The translations under genes were made by a program, and so were the position numbers. This document shows positions 1 to 9,199 of a stretch of DNA of 64,000 nt, in pieces. The notes under the pieces were generated by a model that was not told the origin of the DNA, searched no databases, and was given only the letters and a program-made list of their open reading frames with translations. Source of the stretch: an uncultured Flavobacteriaceae bacterium. Lineage in GTDB: Bacteria; Bacteroidota; Bacteroidia; Flavobacteriales; Flavobacteriaceae. Where the stretch lies: assembly GCA_937944485.1 (NCBI GenBank), contig CALDYU010000003.1, forward strand, positions 124,001-188,000, written 5' to 3'. Positions within the stretch are counted from its first letter, which is position 1. The number at the start of each line of letters is the position of its first letter.

Positions 1-1
1 G

Positions 2-2026
2 AAAGACCTGACCAAGCAAAAGAACACAAGTCCAGATGTTTCTTCCACCGCCGGGCAAATGCCTAGACTTCTTGGGTTAGCCCAAGCTTCCAAAATGTAT
101 AGAAATTTAAAAGGTCTTGATGCCTCCAAGTTTTCAGTAAATGGCAATGAAATAGCATGGGGAACTATAGGGAACGCAAGTACAAGTGAGGGACTCTTTT
201 TCGAAACAATGAATGCAGGGGGAGTATTACAAGTTCCAATGGTTGTTAGCGTCTGGGATGACGAATATGGAATTTCGGTACCTAAAGAGTATCATACCGT
301 GAAAGAAGACATTTCTAAAGCCCTAGAAGGTTTTCAGCGTGATGATAAGCATAAAGGGTATGAAATTTTAAAAGTAAACGGCTGGGATTATACGGCATTG
401 ATGCATGTCTATGAAAATGCCTCAGATATTGCAAGAGAACAGCATGTACCAGTGCTCATACATGTCAAAGAACTGACTCAACCGCAAGGCCACTCAACTT
501 CTGGCTCGCATGAGCGCTATAAAAGTGAAGATCGTTTGGAATGGGAACAACAGAACGATTGTAATAAAAGATTCAAAGAGTGGATTATAGAAACTGGTAT
601 TTCCACAGAGGAGGAGTTAAATGACCTGGAATCAGCCCTTAAAAAAACAGTGCGTACTGCAAAAAAAGAAGCTTGGGCAGAATATATTGCTCCTCACAAA
701 GTGCAAAAGACAGAATTAATTGAGCTCATTCATAAAGCAGGTGCGCGTAGTCCGAATAAAACTTTTATTAATAAAATAAAAAATGACCTCGCCAGTAATA
801 AAGAACCACTAAAAAGAGACATTGCAGCTAACGCTAGAAAGGTCCTGCGCTACCTCATAGGAGAAAATACAGCAGAAAAAAATGCTCTGCTAGAATGGAC
901 GAATACATTTTTAACTGATGAGCAACCTAAATACAGTCAACATCTTTATAGTGAAAACGAAAATAGAGCCACAAAAATCGAAGCTGTAACACCAAGCTAT
1001 GATGACAATGCTGAACTAGTAGACGGCAGAGTGGTATTAAGAGACAATTTTGATAAAATTTTTGAGAAGTATCCCGAAGCACTTGTTTTTGGTGAAGACA
1101 CAGGTGCTATTGGTGATGTAAACCAAGGTCTTGAAGGGCTTCAAGAAAAATATGGTAAACTTAGAGTAGCTGATACAGGAATTCGTGAGTCAACTATTAT
1201 AGGTCAAGGTTTAGGAATGGCGCTACGAGGACTCCGACCTATAGCAGAGATTCAATATTTAGATTATATTTTCTATGCAATGCCAACCCTAACCGATGAT
1301 CTTGCTACAATACGATATCGCACCGTAGGCAAGCAAAAGGCCCCATTAATTGTTAGAACACGAGGTCACCGTTTAGAAGGTATATGGCATTCGGGTTCGC
1401 CAATGGGTGGTCTTATTCATGTGCTAAGAGGAATTTACATTCTTTCCCCACGAAACATGACTCAAGCGGCTGGTTTTTATAACACCTTAATGAAAAGCGA
1501 CGAGCCTGCTTTAGTAATAGAAAGCTTAAATGGCTATCGATTAAAAGAGCAAATACCAAACAATTTAGGTGAATTCTGTACCCCTATTGGCGTTGTAGAA
1601 ACGATGAAGTTGGGTGAAGATATCACTTTAGTATCATACGGTTCAACTTTAAGAATCGTAGAGCAAGCCGCTAAAGAATTACTTGAAGTTGGCATTGATG
1701 CTGAAGTTATTGATGCCCAGTCATTGCTTCCATTTGACATTAAGCATGACGTTGTAAAAAGTGTTCAAAAAACCAATCGCCTTTTAGTTATTGATGAAGA
1801 TGTACCAGGTGGATGTTCGGCCTATCTTTTGCATGAAATTATAGAAAAACAAAAAGCATATCAATTTTTAGACAGCGCGCCACAAACCTTAACAGCTAAA
1901 GCGCACAGACCTGCATATGGCTCAGATGGGGACTATTTTTCAAAACCTAATGCCGAAGATATTTTTGAAAAGGTATATGCAATGTTACATGAAGCAAATC
2001 CTGAAAACTACCCTAAATTAAGATAA
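2..2026 (+). CDS. 2-oxoacid (probably branched-chain) dehydrogenase E1, fused alpha and beta subunits; 5' end missing
   Basis: Thiamine-diphosphate-dependent decarboxylase component of a 2-oxoacid dehydrogenase complex. The frame is open to the first base of the window, and the residues before the first ATG (STAGQMPRLLGLA) are typical E1 alpha sequence, so the gene starts upstream and 674 residues are visible. The alpha half carries a diphosphate-site-like stretch GTIGNASTSEG followed by a DDEYGIS segment. The beta half begins around residue 330 of the visible part (VLRDNFDKIFEKYPEALVFGEDTG) and has RESTIIGQGLGMALRG and the C-terminal transketolase domain. Single-chain alpha/beta E1 proteins are usual in Bacteroidota. 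The substrate is probably branched-chain 2-oxoacids by family resemblance; pyruvate cannot be excluded. No E2 or E3 gene lies in the window. Confidence 0.9.
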   Translation, partial: KDLTKQKNTSPDVSSTAGQMPRLLGLAQASKMYRNLKGLDASKFSVNGNEIAWGTIGNASTSEGLFFETMNAGGVLQVPMVVSVWDDEYGISVPKEYHTVKEDISKALEGFQRDDKHKGYEILKVNGWDYTALMHVYENASDIAREQHVPVLIHVKELTQPQGHSTSGSHERYKSEDRLEWEQQNDCNKRFKEWIIETGISTEEELNDLESALKKTVRTAKKEAWAEYIAPHKVQKTELIELIHKAGARSPNKTFINKIKNDLASNKEPLKRDIAANARKVLRYLIGENTAEKNALLEWTNTFLTDEQPKYSQHLYSENENRATKIEAVTPSYDDNAELVDGRVVLRDNFDKIFEKYPEALVFGEDTGAIGDVNQGLEGLQEKYGKLRVADTGIRESTIIGQGLGMALRGLRPIAEIQYLDYIFYAMPTLTDDLATIRYRTVGKQKAPLIVRTRGHRLEGIWHSGSPMGGLIHVLRGIYILSPRNMTQAAGFYNTLMKSDEPALVIESLNGYRLKEQIPNNLGEFCTPIGVVETMKLGEDITLVSYGSTLRIVEQAAKELLEVGIDAEVIDAQSLLPFDIKHDVVKSVQKTNRLLVIDEDVPGGCSAYLLHEIIEKQKAYQFLDSAPQTLTAKAHRPAYGSDGDYFSKPNAEDIFEKVYAMLHEANPENYPKLR

Positions 2027-2142
2027 TCAAATCTTAATACTGATTTGAAGAGTATTTCGAAGCTAATTCATTAAATCAATAGTACTCCTTTTTTGATTCA
2101 AACTTTTATCCTAAGTTTATTCCGAATAACTTCGTGAAATAG

Positions 2143-4410
2143 ATGAACATTAAAACCATAAAGCAAGTTTTAAAGAGCGATTATGGCCTCAAAGTAAATC
2201 AGGTATCGGTTTTAGAAGGCTACGATAGCGTCAATTACAAGATCAAGACCGGATCAAAAACTTTTGTTTTAAAACAGCATCAATATTCTAAAGAAACTAC
2301 TGCGCTTTTAGAGGCAGAAAATCACATTTTCGAACAACTCAATGAAGTTAAGGCCTATGATTTTCCAAGAACCATTCAGTCCATTGATAATCGAAACGTT
2401 GTAAAAAACGATGACCAAATATTTCGTTTGTTGACTTTTGTTGAGGGTGAATTTTTAGGAGATATTGATCATACTCCAAGCCTTTTAAATTCCTTTGGAG
2501 TATTTCTAGCTAAAATGGATCATCGTATTCATAAGTGCTATCAAGCTGATATAATAAGTAAAAAAGCGCTGTGGGATTTACAGCATTTTAAATTAAACTA
2601 TAAGCTACTCAATTACATTACCAACCCTAGAGACCGAAGTCTTGTTGATTATTTTTTTCTACAATTTGATCAACATGTTTATCCGAAAACTGATCAATTA
2701 CGAAAAGGAATTATTCACAACGATGCTAATGATTGGAATGTACTTTCCAAAAATGGCAAAATTTCTGGTATCATTGATTTTGGTGACATGTGTCACTCGT
2801 GGCTTATTAACGAAGTAGCCATTGCAATTACATACATTATGATGAAAAAGGAAGAGCCTTTAAAAGCTGCTTCAAATGTAATTCAAGGATATCATTCAAT
2901 AATTCCCTTAGAAAAACAAGAACTCGATATCTTATATTATTTAGTCGCTGCGCGTCTATGTACAAGTGTTTGCAACTCTGCTTATACGAAAACAATAAGA
3001 CCGGACTCTGAGTATATTACGATTAGTGAAAAACCCGCATGGAACTTACTTCGAAAATGGATTAGTATAAATCCTATTAAAGCGAAAGATTCCTTTAGAA
3101 AGGCAGCTGAATTTTCTCCAACAAACAAAAAAAATCATTTAGAGGAACTACAAAAAAGAAACAAAAATATAAGTCAAGTACTGTCACTGAGCTATGATCA
3201 ACCTATCTACATGAACCAATCAGCCTTCCAGTATATGTACGATACAGAAGGCAATACTTTTTTAGATGCCTACAATAACATTATGCTAGTTGGGCACTGC
3301 CACCCAAAAGTTGTTCGTGCAGGTCAAAAGACGATGGCAAGACTGAACACAAATACGAGATACCTATACGATGAACTAATAGCTTATAGCGAAAGTTTAT
3401 TAGCCCGCTTTCCAAACCAATTAAACAAAGTCTTTTTTGTAAATTCTGGAAGCGCAGCAAGTGATTTGGCGATTAGAATGGCGATGACACACACTAACAA
3501 GAAACGTATAATGACTCTTGAACATGGTTATCATGGCAATACGAAAGTAGGTATTGATATCAGCCATTATAAATACCGGCAAGGAGGTTCAGGTAAGCAA
3601 GATTATATTATTACCACACCCATGCCCAAAGCCTTTGAATCTGGTTATGCCGATAATGGTAATGCAGGGGAATACTTTGGTAAAAAGACCAAACATCAAA
3701 TTAAGCGCAATTCAGATGAGATTGCTGCCTTTATCGCGGAGCCTATTGTTGGTTGTGGTGGACAAGTGCCACTTGCTCATGGTTATTTAAATAAAGTATA
3801 TTCAGCGATACGAGAACAAGGTGGAGTTTGTATTAGCGATGAAGTACAAGTAGGTTTTGGTCGTTTAGGAGATTACTTTTGGGGCTATGAAATGTATGAT
3901 GTTGTGCCAGACATGGTAATTATAGGAAAACCCATGGGTAATGGACATCCTATTGGAGCTGTAATCACCACCTCTGAGATTGCTTCAAGTTTTAATAATG
4001 GCATGGAGTTTTTTAGCTCCTTCGGGGGCAACCCTGTTTCATGCGCCATTGGCAATAGCATTCTAAATGTCATTGCTGATGAAGAATTACAACAACAAGC
4101 AAAAAAAGTAGGTGATTACCTCATAACTCAATTAAAACAACTTCAATTTCAATTTGATGAAATAGCTGATGTTCGAGGTAGCGGACTTTTTATAGGGGTA
4201 GAAATCTACAACATGCAGGGCCAACCAAATACAGAACTTGCGCAAAAAATTAAAAATGGACTACGTGAGCAATTTATTCTTATTGGCACCGACGGACCCT
4301 TCGATAATGTTTTAAAAATAAAACCTCCTTTGTACTTTAACGAAAGAGATGCCGAAATTTTAGTCCATGCAATTACACAAATCTTGGTTGATTCCAAAAA
4401 AAAACTATAA
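2143..4410 (+). CDS. APH-family kinase fused to class III aminotransferase-fold phospho-lyase
   Basis: Two enzymes in one 755-aa chain. Residues 1 to about 310 form an aminoglycoside-phosphotransferase-like kinase with the catalytic loop HNDANDWN (H192, D194, N199) and the metal motif IDFGD at 211-215. Residues about 345-755 form a PLP enzyme of aminotransferase class III, with K596 in GKPMGNG as the expected Schiff-base lysine. The human counterparts are hydroxylysine kinase (HYKK) and the phospho-lyases ETNPPL and PHYKPL, which release phosphate and ammonia from phosphoethanolamine or 5-phosphohydroxylysine. I infer that the kinase phosphorylates an amino alcohol or hydroxy-amino acid and the lyase domain then eliminates the phosphate. 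The exact substrate cannot be read from sequence. The gene stands alone, 116 bp after the E1 gene. Confidence 0.88.
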   Translation: MNIKTIKQVLKSDYGLKVNQVSVLEGYDSVNYKIKTGSKTFVLKQHQYSKETTALLEAENHIFEQLNEVKAYDFPRTIQSIDNRNVVKNDDQIFRLLTFVEGEFLGDIDHTPSLLNSFGVFLAKMDHRIHKCYQADIISKKALWDLQHFKLNYKLLNYITNPRDRSLVDYFFLQFDQHVYPKTDQLRKGIIHNDANDWNVLSKNGKISGIIDFGDMCHSWLINEVAIAITYIMMKKEEPLKAASNVIQGYHSIIPLEKQELDILYYLVAARLCTSVCNSAYTKTIRPDSEYITISEKPAWNLLRKWISINPIKAKDSFRKAAEFSPTNKKNHLEELQKRNKNISQVLSLSYDQPIYMNQSAFQYMYDTEGNTFLDAYNNIMLVGHCHPKVVRAGQKTMARLNTNTRYLYDELIAYSESLLARFPNQLNKVFFVNSGSAASDLAIRMAMTHTNKKRIMTLEHGYHGNTKVGIDISHYKYRQGGSGKQDYIITTPMPKAFESGYADNGNAGEYFGKKTKHQIKRNSDEIAAFIAEPIVGCGGQVPLAHGYLNKVYSAIREQGGVCISDEVQVGFGRLGDYFWGYEMYDVVPDMVIIGKPMGNGHPIGAVITTSEIASSFNNGMEFFSSFGGNPVSCAIGNSILNVIADEELQQQAKKVGDYLITQLKQLQFQFDEIADVRGSGLFIGVEIYNMQGQPNTELAQKIKNGLREQFILIGTDGPFDNVLKIKPPLYFNERDAEILVHAITQILVDSKKKL

Positions 4411-4465
4411 TTTTAACACAAATTAAACCAAACTATAATTTTACTAACACTAAAACCAAACTAAA

Positions 4466-4843
4466 ATGCCCAATTCCCTCTTAAAAGACGTTGGTCTCGC
4501 AGTGCTACGAATCCTCCCATCTATAATGATGCTTACGCATGGAATACCAAAATTTCAAAAGCTTATTGCTGGTAATTTTGAGTTCGGAAATCCAATAGGT
4601 ATCGGTGCTGCTCCCTCATTGTTTCTTACCGTTCTTGGAGAGTTTGTTTGTCCTATATTAATAATTATAGGATTCAAAACAAGATGGGTTGCTGTACCAT
4701 CGGCAATTACAATGTTAGTTGCAGCAGTCATTGTACATGGCGATGATCCTTTTGCAACTAAAGAAAAAGCACTTCTCTATTTAGTTATCTTTCTTGCAAT
4801 TATATTGCTAGGGCCCGGTAAATATAGTATCGATAGAAAATAA
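4466..4843 (+). CDS. DoxX family membrane protein
   Basis: A 125-aa integral membrane protein with about four hydrophobic segments: residues 10-25, 47-68, 74-90 and 103-116. The LRILPSIMMLTHGIPKF start and the GxKTRWVAVPSAITMLVAA segment are typical of the DoxX family. Family members are inner-membrane proteins of poorly defined role, some linked to redox or oxidative stress. The stop codon abuts that of convergent holA with no gap, so the two transcripts must overlap or end inside one another. A 55-bp AT-rich spacer separates it from the kinase/lyase gene, so it may be co-transcribed. Confidence 0.85.
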   Translation: MPNSLLKDVGLAVLRILPSIMMLTHGIPKFQKLIAGNFEFGNPIGIGAAPSLFLTVLGEFVCPILIIIGFKTRWVAVPSAITMLVAAVIVHGDDPFATKEKALLYLVIFLAIILLGPGKYSIDRK

Positions 4844-5845
4844 TTACATTATTTTAGCGAGTAATTCTTTTAGCAAATCTCCATGAGAAATTTGGTTTAC
4901 CCCTACTCCTTTTCCATAGAGATCTAAAGTTCTTAAGCTAGAAATGATATTACTCACTTTTTTCATGGGATAATTTTTGGCCGCCACTTGATACTCACTA
5001 ATAAAATACGGATTTATACCTAAGCTGCTTGCTATATTCTTTGGGTTACGATCTTGAAGTCCATGATATTTTAATAGCTGCGTAAAAAAAGTATTTAAAA
5101 GCGTTACTGTTAAAACAAAGGGGTTGTCCTTAGGGTTTTGCGCAAAATAATTTATAATTCGAGTGGCTTTTACCACATTGCGCTCGCCAATGGCCTTTTT
5201 AAGTTCAAAATTATTAAAGTCCTTACTAATTCCAATATGCTTCTCTATAGCTTCAGGGGTAATCTCCGTTTCCTTAGGAATAACTAATTTTAATTTATCA
5301 AGCTCATTATTTATTTTACTCAAATCGGCACCTAAAAATTCAACCAATAAGCTTGATGCTTTTGTAGTAATTCGATAACCGCTGCCACCAAGTACTTTAC
5401 GAATCCAATCTGCAACTTGATTTTCATACAGCTTTTTACTTTCAAAAACCACTCCTGATTTTTTTATAGTCTTATAAACCTTCTTTCGTTTATCAAATTT
5501 ATTGTATTTGTAACATAGCACGAGTACTGTTGAGGGTTGCGGGTTTTCGGCATACGCACTTAATTTATCTATACTACGTGCTAAGTGTTGCGCCTCTTTT
5601 ACAATGACCACTTGACGTTGAGCCATCATCGGATATCTCTTAGCATGACCAACGATGTCTTCAATACTTACCTCCTTACCATAAAGCACCATTTGGTTAA
5701 ATCCTCGTTCGGCTTCTGATAACACATTTTCTTCAATAAAGGCAGCAATGCGATCGATATAATATGGTTCTTCACCAGTAAGAAGATAAATCGGTTTCAC
5801 ATCACCGTTCTTAATAGCATTGACTATTTGCTTTACTTCATCCAT
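4844..5845 (-). CDS. holA: DNA polymerase III subunit delta
   Basis: Clamp-loader subunit that opens the beta sliding clamp at replication forks. At 333 aa it has the normal family length. The N-terminus (IVNAIKNGDVKPIYLLTGEEPYYID) is the RecA-like delta domain with the usual LLTGEE start. The C-terminal part (ELLAKIM end, LDLYGKGVG) matches the collar domain of HolA. It is divergent from the small HSDR_N-type gene with only 26 bp between the two start codons, an arrangement often seen in Flavobacteriia. Confidence 0.92.
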   Translation of the reverse strand: MDEVKQIVNAIKNGDVKPIYLLTGEEPYYIDRIAAFIEENVLSEAERGFNQMVLYGKEVSIEDIVGHAKRYPMMAQRQVVIVKEAQHLARSIDKLSAYAENPQPSTVLVLCYKYNKFDKRKKVYKTIKKSGVVFESKKLYENQVADWIRKVLGGSGYRITTKASSLLVEFLGADLSKINNELDKLKLVIPKETEITPEAIEKHIGISKDFNNFELKKAIGERNVVKATRIINYFAQNPKDNPFVLTVTLLNTFFTQLLKYHGLQDRNPKNIASSLGINPYFISEYQVAAKNYPMKKVSNIISSLRTLDLYGKGVGVNQISHGDLLKELLAKIM

Positions 5846-5871
5846 CCAAAAAAAATCATCAAATTTGTATT

Positions 5872-6318
5872 ATGCAATCTTTACGTTTTCCTGCATATAA
5901 CTTTCGCTTCAAAAATAGCGAAAATAAAGTCCATATTTTTGATGTAATACGCAAAAAATTTGTGGTTTTACAGCCTGAAGAATGGGTACGTCAGCATCTC
6001 GTTCATTCTCTTATTGACGAAAAAAAATACCCCAAAAGCCTTATTAATGTTGAAAAACAATTAGTATTCAATGGGTTAAAGAAAAGATATGATGTAGTTG
6101 TTTTTAATTCAGATGGCAGTATTAATATCATTTGCGAGTGCAAAGCACCTCAAATCAAAATTGACCAAACTACCTTCGATCAAATTGCGCAATATAACGC
6201 CGTCTTACAAGCCAATTATCTTTTAGTCACCAACGGACTAGAGCATTTTTATTGTAAAATGGATTTTAAAAAAGAAAAGTATACTTTTCTAAGAGATATT
6301 CCTGAATTTAGCCGTTAA
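5872..6318 (+). CDS. HSDR_N-type (type I restriction R-subunit N-terminal) domain protein
   Basis: A 148-aa stand-alone PD-(D/E)xK nuclease-fold protein related to the N-terminal domain of HsdR subunits (HSDR_N). The visible active-site pattern is D74 in KRYDVVVF and E89-C-K91 in ICECKAP, with a downstream QIAQYN helix that the family uses in the core. It has no helicase domain, and there is no hsdS or hsdM nearby, so it is not part of a type I system here. It sits back to back with holA, suggesting a shared divergent promoter region. The cellular role is unknown. Confidence 0.82.
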   Translation: MQSLRFPAYNFRFKNSENKVHIFDVIRKKFVVLQPEEWVRQHLVHSLIDEKKYPKSLINVEKQLVFNGLKKRYDVVVFNSDGSINIICECKAPQIKIDQTTFDQIAQYNAVLQANYLLVTNGLEHFYCKMDFKKEKYTFLRDIPEFSR

Positions 6319-6330
6319 TTTGCTACCGTT

Positions 6331-7332
6331 TTGCGTATTGCTGTCGTCATATTAAATTGGAATGGGAAAGACTTGTTAGAAAGATTTCTACCTACGGTCA
6401 TTGGTTTTTCTGAAAATGCCGATTTATACGTTGCAGACAATAATTCTTCTGACGACTCCGTAGCTTTCGTAAATGCGAATTACCCAAATATTAAAGTCAT
6501 TCAAAATACCAGTAATGGTGGCTTTGCAAAAGGCTACAATGATGCTCTAGAAAATATTGAAGCTGACATATTTTGCTTACTAAATTCAGATGTTGCGGTG
6601 AGTGCTAATTGGTTATCCCCAATTACTAAGGCTTTTAATGAAATGCCAGAGGCAGCAATAATACAACCAAAAATATTAGACTTAAATAAAAAAAACTACT
6701 TTGAATATGCTGGTGCCGCTGGCGGATTCATTGATCAACTGGGTTACCCGTTTTGCAGAGGGCGCATATTTCAAGCCATTGAAGAAGATCACGGCCAGTA
6801 CAATGATATTCGTGAGATTTTTTGGGCTACTGGTGCATGTATGTTTATAAGACGTGAAGTATTTATTCAACTCGAGGGCTTTGATGAAGATTATTTTGCG
6901 CATCAAGAAGAAATTGATTTGTGCTGGCGAGCAAGAAATAAGGGCTACAAGGTATTTTATGTAGGTCACTCCCAAATTTACCATTTGGGCGGTTCTACAC
7001 TAAGCAATATGAACCCAAAAAAAACGTATTTAAATTTTAGAAATTCACTTTTTTCGATTACCAAAAACCTACCTCGTAGAAAGGCTTTTTTAATAATTTT
7101 TAAGCGCCTAATACTAGATGGGATAGCGGCAATTCGTTTTGTACTCCAATTTAAGTTAGATCATTTTTTCGCCATAATTAAAGCCCATTTAAGTTTTTAT
7201 TGGCATTTCCGGAAGATGTATCGCAAGCGGGAAAAGAAAAATTTTGTCGAAAATTATTACGCAACAAAGTCCATTGTATGGTCTCACTTCGTAAATCAGA
7301 TAGAATTTTTTAGTGCTTTAGTAAAAGATTAA
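6331..7332 (+). CDS. Glycosyltransferase family 2 protein (TTG start)
   Basis: A 333-aa GT-A-fold glycosyltransferase of family 2 that transfers a sugar from a nucleotide donor, probably to a cell-surface polysaccharide or lipid. The N-terminus is the canonical VVILNWNG, followed by VADNNSSD and the metal-binding NSD motif (D87). The acceptor region reads FWATGACMFIRREVF and the EEIDLCWRARNKGY segment is typical of rhamnosyl- and related transferases. The start is TTG at 6331: the conserved VVILNWNG begins four residues later and no upstream ATG fits. A 12-bp gap from the preceding gene suggests co-transcription. Confidence 0.88.
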   Translation: MRIAVVILNWNGKDLLERFLPTVIGFSENADLYVADNNSSDDSVAFVNANYPNIKVIQNTSNGGFAKGYNDALENIEADIFCLLNSDVAVSANWLSPITKAFNEMPEAAIIQPKILDLNKKNYFEYAGAAGGFIDQLGYPFCRGRIFQAIEEDHGQYNDIREIFWATGACMFIRREVFIQLEGFDEDYFAHQEEIDLCWRARNKGYKVFYVGHSQIYHLGGSTLSNMNPKKTYLNFRNSLFSITKNLPRRKAFLIIFKRLILDGIAAIRFVLQFKLDHFFAIIKAHLSFYWHFRKMYRKREKKNFVENYYATKSIVWSHFVNQIEFFSALVKD

Positions 7333-7424
7333 CTACTTTAATCAAAACATTGAAGCACAATTTTATATAATTTAGCTGTTATCAAAATTACAAACGCAAT
7401 ACAAATTAAATATATATACGAATT

Positions 7425-8276
7425 ATGAAAAAAGTCATTCTAGCTGCTCTAGGCGCAACTTTCTTGTTGTCCTCATGTGTTTCTCAAAAAAAATATGCTG
7501 ATCTTGAAGCGAAAGCAAAAGAAACCCAAGATTTACTAAATTCAGCCACAGTAAAGCTAAACACCTGCTTAGAAGAGAAAGCAACGGCAACCACAAGAAT
7601 GCAAACATTAGAAGACCAAAATGCCTTTCTAAAAGCAAATAATCAAGAACTCATAAATAATATGGGAAATCTTACTACTTTAACAACAAAAGGGGCTGAA
7701 AATTTAGAAAAATCTTTGGAGAGTCTTAAAGAAAAAGATTTGACAATTCGTAAATTAAATGATGCCATAACCCGAAGAGATTCTGTAAACCTTTCATTGG
7801 TGCAAAGTTTGAAAGGGGTATTGGGCAATCTTGACGATGAAGATATTGAGATTAGTGTAGAAAAAGGTGTTGTTTTTGTTTCTATTTCAGATAAGTTATT
7901 ATTCAGTAGTGGTAGTTATAATATCACGAGCAAAGCAAAAACCGTTTTAGGGAAAGTTGCGCAAGTAGTAAACAACAAGCCTGACTTTGAATTTATGGTT
8001 GAAGGCCATACCGATGATGTGCCTTATCGCAAAGGAGTATTGCTTGATAACTGGGATTTGAGTACTAAACGTGCAACCGCGGTTGTTCGTGTATTGCAAA
8101 ATGATTATGGTGTTGATCCGAAAAGAATGACAGCAGCAGGAAGAGCAGAATATGTTCCTGTTTCAAGTACAGAGAAATCAAAAAATAGAAGAACTAGAAT
8201 TGTTGTCTTACCTAAAATTGATCAATTTTATAATATGATTGAAGAAGGAATGAAAGACCCAGCGATTAATAAATAA
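7425..8276 (+). CDS. OmpA family lipoprotein (peptidoglycan-binding)
   Basis: A 283-aa outer-membrane lipoprotein. The signal peptide ends in lipobox LSSC with C18 as the lipidated residue. A coiled-coil region spans about residues 22-120. The C-terminal OmpA-like domain (about 140-265) has VEGHTDDVPY and DNWDLSTKRATAVV, the region that binds meso-diaminopimelate in OmpA and Pal. Its likely role is to tether the outer membrane to peptidoglycan. A shortened paralogue with a broken binding motif lies at 20781-21554. A TTG at 7350 and the near-consensus TAATTTAG at 7368 lie upstream, but their 15-bp spacing is short, so the promoter is uncertain. Confidence 0.92.
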   Translation: MKKVILAALGATFLLSSCVSQKKYADLEAKAKETQDLLNSATVKLNTCLEEKATATTRMQTLEDQNAFLKANNQELINNMGNLTTLTTKGAENLEKSLESLKEKDLTIRKLNDAITRRDSVNLSLVQSLKGVLGNLDDEDIEISVEKGVVFVSISDKLLFSSGSYNITSKAKTVLGKVAQVVNNKPDFEFMVEGHTDDVPYRKGVLLDNWDLSTKRATAVVRVLQNDYGVDPKRMTAAGRAEYVPVSSTEKSKNRRTRIVVLPKIDQFYNMIEEGMKDPAINK

Positions 8277-8301
8277 TATGCTTAACTATATTTCGTTAAG
8301 C

Positions 8302-8331
8302 AAAAAAATGCGCCCATTGGCGCATTTTTTT
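8302..8331. terminator. Bidirectional intrinsic terminator
   Basis: Perfect 7-bp GC-rich stem ATGCGCC/GGCGCAT with a 4-nt loop, flanked by seven As and seven Ts, so it works in both directions. It lies between the convergent OmpA-like gene and the YciO-type gene. Confidence 0.9.
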
Positions 8332-8364
8332 GTTGTTATTCTTTGAAATGGTTTTTCTAAAATT

Positions 8365-8985
8365 TTAATAAATATTTAAATCTCCTTTTCCTTCTCTAAT
8401 TATTACAGGATCACCATTTGAAAGATCTATCACAGTAGAAGCAATATTTCCACCATATCCACCATCAATAACAATATCAACTTTGTTATTCCATTTTTCA
8501 AAAATCAAACTGGGGTCCGTCATATATTCCAAGACCTCATCCTCATCATAAATAGAAGTAGATACAATAGGGTTCCCTAATGCTTTGACTAATTGTTTGA
8601 TAATTTCATTATCGGGTACTCGAATACCAACCGTTTTTTTTCTTTTAAAAACTTTTGGCAACTTATTATTTCCTGGTAAAACGAAAGTATAAGGCCCAGG
8701 AAGCGCCCGTTTAAGAATCTTAAAAGTTGCCGTGTCTATTTGCCTTACATAGTCTGAGAGGTTGCTCAAATCGGCACAAACAAAAGACCAATTAGCTTTT
8801 TCGAGTTTAATTCCTTTAATACGCGCAATTTTTTCCAAGGCTTTCGTATTCGTAATATCACAACCCAAGCCATAGACCGTATCACTTGGGTAGATTATCA
8901 AACCACCATTTCGCAAAACGTCAACAACCCTATTTATTTCTTTAGAATTAGGATTGTCACTATAAATTTTTATATATTGAGCCAT
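8365..8985 (-). CDS. YrdC/Sua5 superfamily protein, YciO type
   Basis: A 206-aa single-domain protein of the YrdC-like fold, commonly auto-annotated as L-threonylcarbamoyladenylate synthase, the first enzyme of tRNA t6A synthesis. The reading favours the YciO branch: FVCADLSNLSDY, LPGPYTFVLPG, KRKKTVGIRVPDN and NPIVSTSIYD run in parallel with E. coli YciO as I recall it. The motif that is KGRPxxKP in TsaC/Sua5 reads KGIKLEKA here. The fold and RNA- or nucleotide-binding surface are established for the family; whether this protein makes threonylcarbamoyl-AMP is open. It has the normal length for YciO and lacks the C-terminal Sua5 domain. Confidence 0.82.
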   Translation of the reverse strand: MAQYIKIYSDNPNSKEINRVVDVLRNGGLIIYPSDTVYGLGCDITNTKALEKIARIKGIKLEKANWSFVCADLSNLSDYVRQIDTATFKILKRALPGPYTFVLPGNNKLPKVFKRKKTVGIRVPDNEIIKQLVKALGNPIVSTSIYDEDEVLEYMTDPSLIFEKWNNKVDIVIDGGYGGNIASTVIDLSNGDPVIIREGKGDLNIY

Positions 8986-9092
8986 CTATTTTGCCAAATT
9001 AGTTGGTTAAAAAGAAATTGCTACAATTTATAAATACTTACGCAATTAATATTACACCAAAACAAATATTATATTGTTGGTGTACCGTGCTG

Positions 9093-9123
9093 TTGCTATA
9101 ATTATGTAGCACGAATAAATTTG
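9093..9123 (+). promoter_or_regulatory. Bacteroidota-type promoter for the 9200-14706 gene set
   Basis: TTG at 9093-9095, a 20-bp spacer and TAAATTTG at 9116-9123 match the -33/-7 consensus (TTG, TAnnTTTG) used by the Bacteroidota primary sigma factor. The predicted start of transcription is about 70 nt before the ATG at 9200. A short inverted repeat (CGTGCT...AGCACG) at about 9086-9113 overlaps the promoter. Confidence 0.65.
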
Positions 9124-9199
9124 AATATAAAGAGCAAAGCACTGTTGTTTATATTACTTTATTCTTAGCATAGTATTTATTTAATTTCTAAATTAAATT

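Noticed and set aside
2027..2048. TCAAATC/GATTTGA hairpin after the E1 gene
   Set aside because: Seven AT-rich pairs without a T run; too weak to call a terminator.
5872..6318. Part of a type I restriction-modification system
   Set aside because: No hsdM, hsdS or helicase domain within the window; the gene is complete as a stand-alone.
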